Origin: an uncultured Oscillospiraceae bacterium
Lineage (GTDB): Bacteria > Bacillota > Clostridia > Oscillospirales > Acutalibacteraceae
NCBI GenBank assembly: GCA_900544715.1
Contig: UQWL01000022.1
Location: 1-36,064 of the forward strand
DNA: 36,064 nucleotides
Direction: 5' to 3'
The notes below the pieces were generated by a model. That model was not told the origin of the DNA. It made no database searches and saw nothing but the letters and a program-made list of their open reading frames with translations. Below, piece after piece: positions 1 to 7,162 of the stretch. Both the position numbers and the translations under genes were made by a program. Numbering within the stretch: position 1 is the first letter of the stretch; each line of letters begins with the position of its first letter.

Positions 1-2
1 GT

Positions 3-65
3 GACCAGGGGCAAAAAGAGCTTGAGGCATGGGAAAAGAAGTATTCTGATCAAAGCAAGGAGTGA
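3..65 (+). CDS. 3' end of a gene entering from the left edge
   Basis: Frame 3 is open from the first base and ends at a TGA at 63-65. The 20 residues visible are strongly charged and helix-prone (Gln/Lys/Glu-rich, with one Trp), which looks like a genuine C-terminus. A strong hairpin follows 20 bases later. Too little is present to name a family. Confidence 0.5.
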   Translation, partial: DQGQKELEAWEKKYSDQSKE

Positions 66-85
66 TATAAAATTTAGTACTGACA

Positions 86-122
86 AAGGAAGGGCCACCC
101 TAATTTTGGGTAGCCCTTCCTT
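86..122. terminator. Probable bidirectional terminator
   Basis: A hairpin pairs GGAAGGGC-ACCC with GGGT-GCCCTTCC around a TAATTTT loop, with one mismatch. It has A residues on one flank and T residues on the other. It sits between the tail of the rightward gene ending at 65 and the leftward gene ending at 171, so it can serve both convergent genes. Confidence 0.7.
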
Positions 123-170
123 CACTAATTACGCTAATAGATGAAAGAAATACTTGCTTTTACTAACTTT

Positions 171-734
171 TTATCCAATGGTGTCCTCATTTTTTGAAGT
201 CAGTTTGCGTTCATACCACCAGGACTTCACTTTCGGTGTAACTTTATATATTCCATAGCCAATGATGATGACGCCTCCAATAACGAGACCAGCCTTGCCG
301 ACTACTTTACATTTATTAATGAGTTCTTCAGTCTCTAAGGCAGCACGTTCTGCAGCTTTTTCCATAGCCTTCTCGGCAGCCTGTTTTGCCAAGAAATCAG
401 AGTTTGCCTTTGCTCTCGCTGCGGCCTGTGCAGCATATCTTGCAGCGCGATCTTCGGCAACCTCTCTACGCACTTCACTAATAAGTTCGGAAGATATATT
501 CAGCACATTTTTTATTGAATCATCGAATGTTCTCGTCGTCCAATAGCGGTTATAGCTGGCATATCCGCCTGTTCCCCTATGAAAATCTTTTTCTGCGGCA
601 TACTGCAGTGCCTTTTGGGTCACGCTGTAATCTCCGGGCCTCCCCTGAAGGAATCCTTGCTTAACCAAGACACGGTTCATTTCCTCTGCAGTTAAACCAT
701 AGTCTCGTCCCAAAATTCTCGCCGACACTTGCAT
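171..734 (-). CDS. Membrane-anchored winged-helix-like protein of unknown function
   Basis: The protein has 187 residues. Residues 1-75 look like a small helix-turn-helix or winged-helix module of the kind found at the end of phage antirepressors (pattern: LTAEEMNRVLVKQGFLQ then a YSVTQKA turn); this is a resemblance, not a firm family call. Residues 85-140 are an Ala/Glu/Arg/Lys-rich coiled coil. Residues 148-164 form one hydrophobic membrane segment, followed by a short basic tail. The start at 734 is chosen because AAAGGAG lies 9 bases upstream; an upstream ATG at 827 would run into the MerR gene and has no good ribosome binding site. It follows the MerR gene by 34 bases and is probably cotranscribed. 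Base composition is AT-richer than the genes from 2287 onward. Function is unknown. Confidence 0.65.
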   Translation of the reverse strand: MQVSARILGRDYGLTAEEMNRVLVKQGFLQGRPGDYSVTQKALQYAAEKDFHRGTGGYASYNRYWTTRTFDDSIKNVLNISSELISEVRREVAEDRAARYAAQAAARAKANSDFLAKQAAEKAMEKAAERAALETEELINKCKVVGKAGLVIGGVIIIGYGIYKVTPKVKSWWYERKLTSKNEDTIG

Positions 735-768
735 GAACTTTCTATCTCCTTTCTGTTTAATCACGAAG

Positions 769-1539
769 TTATTTCCTTGTATTGCTGAATACCTGTACCG
801 CTCGGATAATATATTCTGCGGCACCATTTCCGCACTGAAGTTCGACCATCTTCAAAAGCTCAGGATCGTTTATCATGTCACTTATTCCCTCCGAGAAGGC
901 CTCGGCAAATTCTGCCTCGGTTAGATATTCTCCTGAACCATCGTTTATATCGTCCTCAACCATGTCGATCATATCTTGGTAGACTTGCTCAACGGCAGAT
1001 TGGACTTGTGCTGAATCTTCTGGCAATTCCTTAAGGCACCCAATAGCTATAATGTTATACCAAAATGGTATATACAGTTCTGCCTCAATGCTATCAGTTT
1101 CGGTATATTCAGCCGCATGCGTGATGGAGTCCTCAAAATATGAGGTGAAGCTTTTGTCTTTGTAAATACGCGTTACATCCAAATTCCCCATTGCACGAAG
1201 TGTGCTTTCAGGGAGTTTCGCAGTCAGCTTTATAGTTTTGATGGTATTTATCATACCGTCAATCCTTTTTCGCTTTTTCTCAAGATTATCAATCAGGCCG
1301 TCAAGTTCCTCAAGCATATCCAAGGTAGGTGATTCCAAGAGTGCTTTTATGGTTTTTCGCTCATAATCGGCCTCTACAAAAATTTGAATGAGCATCAACC
1401 GTTGGATTGCCGCTTCGTCATAAAGCCAATATCCGGCTTCCGTCTTACTTGTAGGTTTCAGTAATTCAACCTTGTCGTATTCCTGCAGAGTCCGACGAGT
1501 GACACCCACAAGTTTGCAGACTTCACTAAGTCTCTTCAT
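769..1539 (-). CDS. MerR-family transcriptional regulator
   Basis: The protein has 256 residues. It begins with a MerR winged helix-turn-helix (VGVTRRTLQEYDKVELL, then the GYWLYDEAAIQRL wing). A dimerisation coiled coil follows at about residues 75-105 (LIDNLEKKRKRIDGMI). Residues 110-256 form a helical, acidic effector domain that I do not recognise. AGGGAGGG lies 8 bases before the ATG. MerR proteins untwist promoters with long spacers, and this gene has exactly such a promoter (1563-1593), so it is probably autoregulated and also controls the downstream membrane protein at 171-734. The effector is unknown. The C-terminal domain is longer than in metal-sensing MerR proteins, so a drug-like or organic ligand is more likely than a metal; this is inference. 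Confidence 0.88.
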   Translation of the reverse strand: MKRLSEVCKLVGVTRRTLQEYDKVELLKPTSKTEAGYWLYDEAAIQRLMLIQIFVEADYERKTIKALLESPTLDMLEELDGLIDNLEKKRKRIDGMINTIKTIKLTAKLPESTLRAMGNLDVTRIYKDKSFTSYFEDSITHAAEYTETDSIEAELYIPFWYNIIAIGCLKELPEDSAQVQSAVEQVYQDMIDMVEDDINDGSGEYLTEAEFAEAFSEGISDMINDPELLKMVELQCGNGAAEYIIRAVQVFSNTRK

Positions 1540-1562
1540 GGTGTTTCCCTCCCTGTAACAGC

Positions 1563-1593
1563 ATTATAATTCCTGCACGCTACGGGCAGTCAA
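1563..1593 (-). promoter_or_regulatory. MerR-type promoter with 19-bp spacer and operator dyad
   Basis: Reading leftward, TTGACT (1588-1593) and TATAAT (1563-1568) are separated by 19 bases instead of the usual 17. The spacer region holds a nearly perfect 17-bp dyad at 1573-1589, with outer arms CTGC/GCAG and inner pairs. This is the classic architecture for activation by a MerR protein, and it directly precedes the MerR gene. Confidence 0.85.
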
Positions 1594-1645
1594 TAGTCTT
1601 TTTATATTTTGTAAGATTTCAAAGAAAACCTAAGGGTTATCAATG

Positions 1646-1693
1646 ATACAAAAACCAGAGGGCCAAGGTACATAGTACCTTGGCCCTCTGGTT
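1646..1693 (-). terminator. Terminator of the tRNA-Ala transcript
   Basis: A perfect 19-bp stem (1653-1671 with 1675-1693) closes on a 3-base loop. Read leftward it is followed by a run of T (GGTTTTTG). The rightward side has no T run, so it works on the minus strand and ends the tRNA transcript starting near 1877. Confidence 0.85.
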
Positions 1694-1767
1694 CTGTGTT
1701 GACATCACAGCCACACCCTTACGGCAAAGCCGCCTTTGAAAAAGTAGGTGTTCGTGTAATGTCCATT

Positions 1768-1843
1768 TGGTGGAGATGAGGGGAATCGAACCCCTTACCT
1801 CTTGCATGCGAAGCAAGCGCTCTACCAAGTGAGCTACACCCCC
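1768..1843 (-). tRNA. tRNA-Ala (anticodon CGC)
   Basis: 76 nt with encoded CCA. The cloverleaf is complete: acceptor GGGGGTG/CATCTCC with two G-T pairs, D-arm GCTC/GAGC, anticodon stem CTTGC/GCAAG with loop TTCGCAT, and T-arm AGGGG/CCCCT. Positions 34-36 read CGC, which decodes GCG. Confidence 0.95.
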
Positions 1844-1883
1844 ATATGAACTTGTCTGCAAAAGGAGCGCTTTTGCGAAGCTT

Positions 1884-1912
1884 ATTATAGCGCCCCTCGT
1901 CGTTTTTGTCAA
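1884..1912 (-). promoter_or_regulatory. Consensus sigma-A promoter for tRNA-Ala
   Basis: Reading leftward, TTGACA (1907-1912), a 17-base spacer and TATAAT (1884-1889): both hexamers are perfect. It lies about 41 bases upstream of the mature tRNA 5' end. Confidence 0.9.
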
Positions 1913-1943
1913 CATAAATTTTTGATTCTCTGCCGTTTTTCAA

Positions 1944-2187
1944 ATAAATGCGAGATAGCTTGAGGGAGGGGCGTAATGAAAGCGTACGGAGGGGAACAAC
2001 CGTTGGCTAGCGTATCGGAAAAATCTTCAGATGCCTCATATAGTTAGAAGGTTGCTTTTGAAAAGGCGGATTGGGCAAGATGAGGTTGCAACAGCTGCGA
2101 TCCAGAGATGTTGGCTCGCTTTCCTCCTTACGATACACTAGATGGAATCGCCGACGCAAGGAAAACCCAGAAAACCCTGACATTCCT
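1944..2187. other. Gene-free stretch before the aldolase promoter
   Basis: I see no coding region with a ribosome binding site and no convincing structured element here. The two flanking promoters (1884-1912 leftward, 2188-2216 rightward) define it as a divergent intergenic region. Confidence 0.5.
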
Positions 2188-2216
2188 TTGACAAGCCTGC
2201 CGTTCTGCGCTATAAT
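2188..2216 (+). promoter_or_regulatory. Consensus sigma-A promoter for fba
   Basis: TTGACA (2188-2193), 17-base spacer, TATAAT (2211-2216), both perfect. Predicted transcription start is near 2223, giving a short leader before the aldolase start at 2287. A gene this strongly promoted fits high glycolytic expression. Confidence 0.9.
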
Positions 2217-2286
2217 ATCCCGGTAAACCTTATGTGCGGCGGCTCTTTGTACCGCTGCAAAAATGAAATACAAGGAGTTGCTTTTT

Positions 2287-3222
2287 ATGCCACTGGTAAC
2301 CACCACTGAGATGTTCAAAAAGGCCTATGACAACGGCTATGCCATCGGCGCCTTCAATGTAAACAACATGGAGATCGTTCAAGGCATCACAAGCGCATGC
2401 AAAAAGCTCAATGCGCCCGTTATTTTGCAGGTATCCTCCGGCGCGCGCAAGTATGCGCACCACGACTATCTGGTGAAGATGGTCGAGGCGGCAGTGGCTG
2501 AAACCGGCCTTCCGATCGCCCTGCATTTGGATCATGGCCCTGATTTTGAAACCTGCAAGAGCTGCATTGACGGCGGTTTTACCTCCGTAATGATCGACGG
2601 TTCCTCCAGGCCGTATGAAGAGAATGTGGAGCTCACCCGTAAGGTTGTTGAGTATGCACATGCGCATGGCGTTGTGGTAGAGGGCGAGCTTGGTAAGCTT
2701 GCAGGCATTGAGGATGACGTGAATGTTTCCGCCGATGATGCGAATTTTACCCAGCCGGAAGAGGTTGAAGATTTCGTATCCCGCACGGGTGTTGACTCGC
2801 TCGCCATCGCCATCGGCACAAGCCATGGTGCATATAAGTTCAAACCCGGCCAGAAGCCGCAGCTGCGCTTTGACATTCTCGCTGAAGTGGCGGAAAAGCT
2901 GCCCGGCTTCCCGATCGTTCTGCACGGCGCAAGCTCCGTTATGCCGGAATACGTGAAGATGATTAATGAATTCGGCGGTGAGATGCCCGATGCGATCGGC
3001 ATCCCGGAGGAAATGCTGCGCAAGGCCGCGAGCATGGCCGTTTGCAAGATCAATGTGGATTCCGATATTCGCCTTGCGATGACCGCCTCTATCCGCAAGC
3101 ATTTTGCAGAGTATCCGGGCCATTTTGATCCCCGCCAGTATCTCACCGATGCACGCAATGCGATCGAATCCATCGTGGAGCACAAGATCAACACCGTGCT
3201 CGGCTGCGCGGGTCAGGCATAA
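2287..3222 (+). CDS. fba: Class II fructose-1,6-bisphosphate aldolase
   Basis: The protein has 311 residues and catalyses reversible cleavage of fructose 1,6-bisphosphate to glyceraldehyde 3-phosphate and dihydroxyacetone phosphate in cytosolic glycolysis. Class II enzymes use a divalent metal, normally zinc. The HLDHG motif (80-84) holds the catalytic Asp82 and metal-binding His83. It is followed by the GSSRPYEENV loop, VEGELGKLAGIEDD, the IGTSHGAYKF metal/phosphate segment and LHGASSV. Length is normal for the shorter class II type. The start is at 2287, not the in-frame ATG at 2263, because AAGGAG (2272-2277) sits 9 bases before it and family members begin MPLVTTTEMF. A lone transcription unit with a perfect promoter and terminator. 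Confidence 0.97.
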   Translation: MPLVTTTEMFKKAYDNGYAIGAFNVNNMEIVQGITSACKKLNAPVILQVSSGARKYAHHDYLVKMVEAAVAETGLPIALHLDHGPDFETCKSCIDGGFTSVMIDGSSRPYEENVELTRKVVEYAHAHGVVVEGELGKLAGIEDDVNVSADDANFTQPEEVEDFVSRTGVDSLAIAIGTSHGAYKFKPGQKPQLRFDILAEVAEKLPGFPIVLHGASSVMPEYVKMINEFGGEMPDAIGIPEEMLRKAASMAVCKINVDSDIRLAMTASIRKHFAEYPGHFDPRQYLTDARNAIESIVEHKINTVLGCAGQA

Positions 3223-3252
3223 ACCGGCCTCTTTTTCAAGGATTGTACACGA

Positions 3253-3281
3253 CGGCGCCCGGTTTTCCGGGCGCCGTTTTT
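3253..3281 (+). terminator. Rho-independent terminator after fba
   Basis: A perfect 10-bp GC stem (CGGCGCCCGG with CCGGGCGCCG) with a TTTT loop and five T residues after it, 30 bases past the aldolase stop. Confidence 0.95.
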
Positions 3282-3306
3282 ATGCTCTGCGAAAGGAGGA
3301 ATATTT

Positions 3307-3693
3307 TTGTTAACGCTTACCTTGCTGCCGGACTGTTTTTCCGTTTGCCAGTTGTCTGATCCACATGAGGCGAATCTCGGCCAGCCCTTCACCTTCCTGT
3401 CCATAACAGATGAGGAAATTTCATTGGTCTGCCCGGAACAAAACACACCTGTTTCCGCTCTGAAGGTAGAGGCGGGCTGGCGGGCGTTTCGGATTTGCGG
3501 AACGCTAGCCTTCTCTTTAACCGGGATTCTTGCCGGCATTGCGGGCGTGCTGAAAGAAGCTGGAATCAGCCTTTTTGCCCTCTCTACTTACAACACCGAT
3601 TATGTGTTGGTGAAGGCTTCCAAATTAAAAGCGGCTGTGGCCGCGTTGGAAGCCGGCGGCTATCGAATTGTATCAAGTGTTTTTTCTGCATAA
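3307..3693 (+). CDS. ACT-domain protein (COG3603 type)
   Basis: The protein has 128 residues and consists of two ACT-like ligand-binding modules in tandem. The second carries the diagnostic stretch FSLTGILAGIAGVLKEAGIS followed by LSTYNTDYVLVK. ACT modules bind amino acids and usually regulate enzymes; this stand-alone family has no settled function. The start is TTG at 3307, preceded by AAAGGAGG with a 7-base spacing. No ATG nearby has a comparable site. The gene stands alone between the aldolase terminator and the metallophosphoesterase promoter, and no promoter of its own is clear. I am confident in the family, not in the ligand. Confidence 0.88.
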   Translation: MLTLTLLPDCFSVCQLSDPHEANLGQPFTFLSITDEEISLVCPEQNTPVSALKVEAGWRAFRICGTLAFSLTGILAGIAGVLKEAGISLFALSTYNTDYVLVKASKLKAAVAALEAGGYRIVSSVFSA

Positions 3694-3723
3694 CTGGCAT
3701 TTCCCTGTGTTTATCAATCGGTA

Positions 3724-3752
3724 TTGACTTTTGTTATTGGCAATTTTATACT
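3724..3752 (+). promoter_or_regulatory. Sigma-A promoter for the metallophosphoesterase
   Basis: TTGACT (3724-3729), 17-base spacer, TATACT (3747-3752). It lies 31 bases ahead of the ATG at 3784, which is preceded by an AAGGGGGG ribosome binding site. Confidence 0.8.
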
Positions 3753-3783
3753 AATATAAATCAATAACAAGGGGGGAATTAGA

Positions 3784-4935
3784 ATGATTGAGCAAATCAA
3801 AACAGTCCTGTCCGCAATTTTGGCCCTGGTGTTTGGGCTATATCAGTCCGTCGGCTTTGTGCCGGTGCCGGTCAAACCCGTTTTTACGGCGCATCCTGCC
3901 GTGTTTGAGGCCGGTGATTCCTACGCTGTGGCATGGGCGACCAGCGTTAAGGGGACGGGCTACCTCACCTACACCTATGATGGCAAAGAGTATACTGTAT
4001 ATGACGCTGCCAGCGGCAATATCAAAACCGACGACACGGTTCATGTGGTGAAGGTCAAAAAGGAGCATTTGGATGGCAACGCTTATCAGGTGCATTCCCA
4101 GAGCGTTTTGTTTAAATTTGGGTACACGGCCTTCAAGGGCGCAACGGTATCCAGCGAGGCAATTTCCTTCCGGGGCTACAGCGGCCAGGATGAAATTGAA
4201 ATCGTATCCATTTCGGATATCCATGGAGAAACCAAAAAGATGAAAAGCGCTTATGCCGCGCTCGATGCCGACCAGGCCGATCTGCTGGTGCTCAATGGCG
4301 ACATCACCAACACCAGTCTCTCCTTTCAAACGCAATTGGTCAAGGATATTCTGGGGAATGCCGCGTTCCTGTCGAAGGGGGAGTACCCTGTGGTTTATGT
4401 GCGCGGCAATCATGAAACACGCGGGGAATTTGCCGCCCGCCTGAAGGATTACTTCCCCACGGACACGAATGAGCTGTATTTCACCTTCCGTTATGGCCCG
4501 ATCTCCGCGGTTGTGCTGGATTCCGGCGAAGACAAGGCGGACGATCATTATGAATACAGCGGACTGGTCGATTTTGAATCCTACCGCCAGCAGGAATTGG
4601 ATTGGCTGAAAGGGTTGGAACGGGATGCGTCCGAAGGGGTTCAATACCGCCTCGCGCTTTCGCATGACCCGCACCTTGCCGATCATTTTGGTGAAAACTG
4701 GAGCGCGGAGCTTGGAAGGATCGGCACACAGCTGCTGATTTCCGGCCACACGCACAGCCTTTCCCTCCAGGAAAAAGATCTGACAAACCCGCTGAGCTTC
4801 ATTACCTTTGTGGATGGCGGGAATGGAAACGATTTTATTGTTTCTAAAATCCTGCTGAAGGGGAGCAGCGCGCGGTTCTACGCAGTGGATCACAATGGAG
4901 AGGTTCAGATGGATCGTACCCTTCCGCTTGCTTAG
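3784..4935 (+). CDS. Exported metallophosphoesterase with N-terminal beta domain
   Basis: The protein has 383 residues. A hydrophobic stretch at residues 7-30 suggests a signal peptide or anchor, so it probably acts at the cell surface. Residues 35-135 look like a fibronectin/purple-acid-phosphatase-type N-terminal beta domain. The catalytic calcineurin-like domain follows with every dimetal motif: SDIHG (Asp145, His147), NGD (Asp173), GNHE (Asn209-His210), a SHD motif near 297 and GHTH (His322, His324). The family hydrolyses phosphomonoesters or diesters with two metal ions; the substrate cannot be read from sequence. It has its own promoter and is a single-gene unit. It is one of three metallophosphoesterases in the window. 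Confidence 0.9.
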   Translation: MIEQIKTVLSAILALVFGLYQSVGFVPVPVKPVFTAHPAVFEAGDSYAVAWATSVKGTGYLTYTYDGKEYTVYDAASGNIKTDDTVHVVKVKKEHLDGNAYQVHSQSVLFKFGYTAFKGATVSSEAISFRGYSGQDEIEIVSISDIHGETKKMKSAYAALDADQADLLVLNGDITNTSLSFQTQLVKDILGNAAFLSKGEYPVVYVRGNHETRGEFAARLKDYFPTDTNELYFTFRYGPISAVVLDSGEDKADDHYEYSGLVDFESYRQQELDWLKGLERDASEGVQYRLALSHDPHLADHFGENWSAELGRIGTQLLISGHTHSLSLQEKDLTNPLSFITFVDGGNGNDFIVSKILLKGSSARFYAVDHNGEVQMDRTLPLA

Positions 4936-5077
4936 GCTGCCAACCGGCCTGAAAGCGAAACGGAAGCTATTCGCAAGGCGCTTAAAATTGATAACAAGGA
5001 TGGCTGACTGTGCGACATTTTTACGACATAAAGGGTGTTTTAATGAGTTATAATAAGGATTATTGTTCGTAATCCAA

Positions 5078-5123
5078 ATAATAATAAAACCGCGTAGCTT
5101 CAAAATTCCCTGAAGCTACGCGG
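5078..5123 (-). terminator. Terminator of the tRNA Met-Glu-Val operon
   Basis: A perfect 13-bp stem, CCGCGTAGCTTCA (5090-5102) with its complement at 5111-5123. Read leftward it is followed by TTTTATTATTAT. It lies just beyond tRNA-Val, and might also stop rightward transcripts coming from the metallophosphoesterase. Confidence 0.8.
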
Positions 5124-5129
5124 CCTTTG

Positions 5130-5206
5130 TGGTGGACACGAACGGACTCGAACCGTTGACCTCTCGCGTGTGAGGCGAGCGCTCTAACCAGCTGAGCTAC
5201 GCGTCC
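5130..5206 (-). tRNA. tRNA-Val (anticodon CAC)
   Basis: 77 nt with encoded CCA. Acceptor GGACGCG/CGTGTCC, anticodon stem CTCGC/GCGAG with loop CTCACAC, and T-arm AACGG/CCGTT. Positions 34-36 read CAC, decoding GTG. Last gene of a three-tRNA leftward operon. Confidence 0.95.
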
Positions 5207-5244
5207 TGATGTAGGCGCGGGAGCTGTATGCAGCCCCCGCATGA

Positions 5245-5319
5245 TGGTGACCCGGACGAGAATCGAACTCGTGTTACCGCCGTGAAAGGGCGGTGTCTTA
5301 GCCGCTTGACCACCGGGCC
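5245..5319 (-). tRNA. tRNA-Glu (anticodon TTC)
   Basis: 75 nt with encoded CCA. It begins GGCCCGGTGGTCAAGCGG, typical of glutamate tRNAs in Clostridia. Anticodon stem CCGCC/GGCGG with loop CTTTCAC; positions 34-36 read TTC. Middle gene of the operon. Confidence 0.96.
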
Positions 5320-5322
5320 GCT

Positions 5323-5399
5323 TGGTAGCGGCAGTCGGATTTGAACCAACGACACTTCGGGTATGAACCGAATGCTCTAGCCAACTGAGCTATGCCGCC
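5323..5399 (-). tRNA. tRNA-Met, elongator type (anticodon CAT)
   Basis: 77 nt with encoded CCA. Acceptor GGCGGCA pairs fully, including the first base pair, which marks an elongator and not an initiator tRNA. Anticodon stem TTCGG/CCGAA with loop TTCATAC; positions 34-36 read CAT. First gene of the operon, only 3 bases from tRNA-Glu. Confidence 0.93.
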
Positions 5400-5428
5400 A
5401 TATGCCTGCCCACCAACGGGCGAAGCTT

Positions 5429-5458
5429 ATTATAATATAATCGCATTGGGCTTGTCAA
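5429..5458 (-). promoter_or_regulatory. Promoter of the tRNA Met-Glu-Val operon
   Basis: Reading leftward, TTGACA (5453-5458), an 18-base spacer and TATAAT (5429-5434), both hexamers perfect, about 30 bases before the first tRNA. Confidence 0.88.
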
Positions 5459-5603
5459 CACTTTTCTTCCAAAAAGCTTAACAATTTTGCCCTTTTCTTT
5501 TTGCCATAGACCGGCCGCACAGATGATTGCCTTGTTAAGAGATCTTTTGTGAGCTCCTATACGATGCGAAGCCTAGCGGGAATCTTTGGATTGCAATCCC
5601 CTC

Positions 5604-6962
5604 TTACTTTTTCCTTTTTGTATTTCGATATCCACGCACCACCCGGATGCGTGTTTTTTTCTTTTTATAATAGTACAACACGTTAACCAATACGACAAAC
5701 AGAATCACCAGCGCCGCAGCCGCAAAAATGATTTTCCCCACCGTGGACCGCATTCCTTTTTTCAGAAGGTTTCCCGTATACAGGATCAGGCTCCTCCGGG
5801 CCGCTTTTTCCGCCACGAGATCCACCGTGCCGATCACTTGACCGGCATAGAGGATGTTGGCCTGGCCGACCACCTCGCCCTTTTTCACCGGCGCGTCGAT
5901 GGATTTTGGCATTTTTTCATCCGGCACGATCATAACGCCGGCCGCATCCAGGCCTTGAGGCACTAGCGCGCGCACTTCTCCCTTGGGCAAAAGCCGCACA
6001 TAATCCGTTTGAAACGAGAGCTTTACCGCCACCTCGGATACAATCTGGGCCTGGTCTGCAACGGTTTCCAGCCTTAAATGATCAAACGCCCAATTAAACA
6101 TCTTGCGGCAGTCGGCAAAAGCCGAGCCTTCCTTTCCTTTTATGATGTTCCCCTCCGCATCTTTATAGGGAGCGCGCAAAACGATCCCCAGGTAACGGTA
6201 TCCATCACGGGAGGCCACGGAGATGACGCAGCGGCCCGCGTTGGTGGTCGTGCCCGTTTTAATCCCCTTGGCGCCTGCATAATAATAGCTGCTTGTAGAA
6301 TCGATCAGTTCATTTGTCGTGCGGAGTGTCTGCGCTTCGCGCAGGTTGCTCTTCGGCAGTGTGAACTTTGCCGTATTCGTAATTTTCTCAAATACGGGCA
6401 GCCGCAGCGCGTATTCCACGATCTTGCGCAGATCTGCCGCGGTGGTATACTGCCCCTCTTCATCCAGGCCGTGCGCATTGACAAAATGGGTGTCCTTGCA
6501 GCCCAGCTTCTGCACAAAGGAATTCATCAGTGCGACAAAGCGCGGGATGCTTCCGCCGCCGATATAGTCCGCGATAATGTTGGCGGATTCATTCGCACTG
6601 TGCACCATCATGCAGTAAAGCAGGTTGAGCATGCTGATCTGCTCGCCTTCCTTGATGCCGACAAGGGAACTGCCCGTCCCATCCAGCGCGTGGATCGCAT
6701 TATAGGGGGCTGTGACAATTGTGTTTTCCAGGTCAGCGCAGTTTTCAATGGCTACGATGGCGGTTGTAATTTTGGTCAGGGAAGCGGGCGCTGTGCGTTT
6801 CTCTGCGTTTTTATCAAAAATGACAGTGCCAGTATCCAGGCTTACCAGCATGGCAATCTCCGCATTCAAATCAATTTCATCGTTATAGGATGCAGCCGCC
6901 GGAAAAACGGCGCTCATAACAATTGTCAAAATACAACAGAAAAAAATTATTGCCTTTTTCAT
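5604..6962 (-). CDS. dacF: D-alanyl-D-alanine carboxypeptidase (DacF/PBP5-like)
   Basis: The protein has 452 residues. It trims the terminal D-Ala from peptidoglycan pentapeptides outside the membrane. Residues 1-24 are a Sec signal peptide ending AAA. The penicillin-binding motifs are all present in order: S61-LT-K64 (acylated serine), S122-A-N124 and K235-T-G237. A PBP5-type C-terminal beta domain follows, and the end carries a hydrophobic helix (about 410-430) with a very basic tail, so it is anchored at the C-terminus by a transmembrane segment. The start at 6962 has GGGGAG 7 bases upstream; an upstream in-frame start at 7073 adds a region with no signal-peptide character. The gene is monocistronic. 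DacF is used loosely: other D,D-carboxypeptidases of the S11 family would look the same. Confidence 0.93.
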   Translation of the reverse strand: MKKAIIFFCCILTIVMSAVFPAAASYNDEIDLNAEIAMLVSLDTGTVIFDKNAEKRTAPASLTKITTAIVAIENCADLENTIVTAPYNAIHALDGTGSSLVGIKEGEQISMLNLLYCMMVHSANESANIIADYIGGGSIPRFVALMNSFVQKLGCKDTHFVNAHGLDEEGQYTTAADLRKIVEYALRLPVFEKITNTAKFTLPKSNLREAQTLRTTNELIDSTSSYYYAGAKGIKTGTTTNAGRCVISVASRDGYRYLGIVLRAPYKDAEGNIIKGKEGSAFADCRKMFNWAFDHLRLETVADQAQIVSEVAVKLSFQTDYVRLLPKGEVRALVPQGLDAAGVMIVPDEKMPKSIDAPVKKGEVVGQANILYAGQVIGTVDLVAEKAARRSLILYTGNLLKKGMRSTVGKIIFAAAALVILFVVLVNVLYYYKKKKTRIRVVRGYRNTKRKK

Positions 6963-7162
6963 GGACAGTCTCCCCGTAAATGTTGTATGATAGGATATAG
7001 TGGCGAACAGGATGCGCGGCAAGGGACAGTATTGCCTATTTCCTCTGGAGGAATACAGCCGGCATGCGTTCACAATATGTTATAGTATAACAGCATTGCG
7101 GTGAAAAGGGAATCATTTTTCTCTCATTTCCGCACAGAAGCAATACACGGAGGGATACGCAA

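Noticed and set aside
1640..1943. Short leftward open frames across tRNA-Ala
   Set aside because: They are translations of the tRNA and its terminator hairpin. There is no ribosome binding site and the tRNA explains the sequence.
2230..3183. 317-residue leftward frame opposite the aldolase
   Set aside because: It lies entirely antisense to a clear aldolase with promoter, ribosome binding site and terminator. GC-biased codons leave the opposite strand open.
3838..5103. 421-residue leftward frame opposite the exported metallophosphoesterase
   Set aside because: Antisense shadow with no ribosome binding site and no recognisable motif.
5060..5242. Leftward frame across tRNA-Val
   Set aside because: Same reason: it only reads through the tRNA and its flanking terminator.
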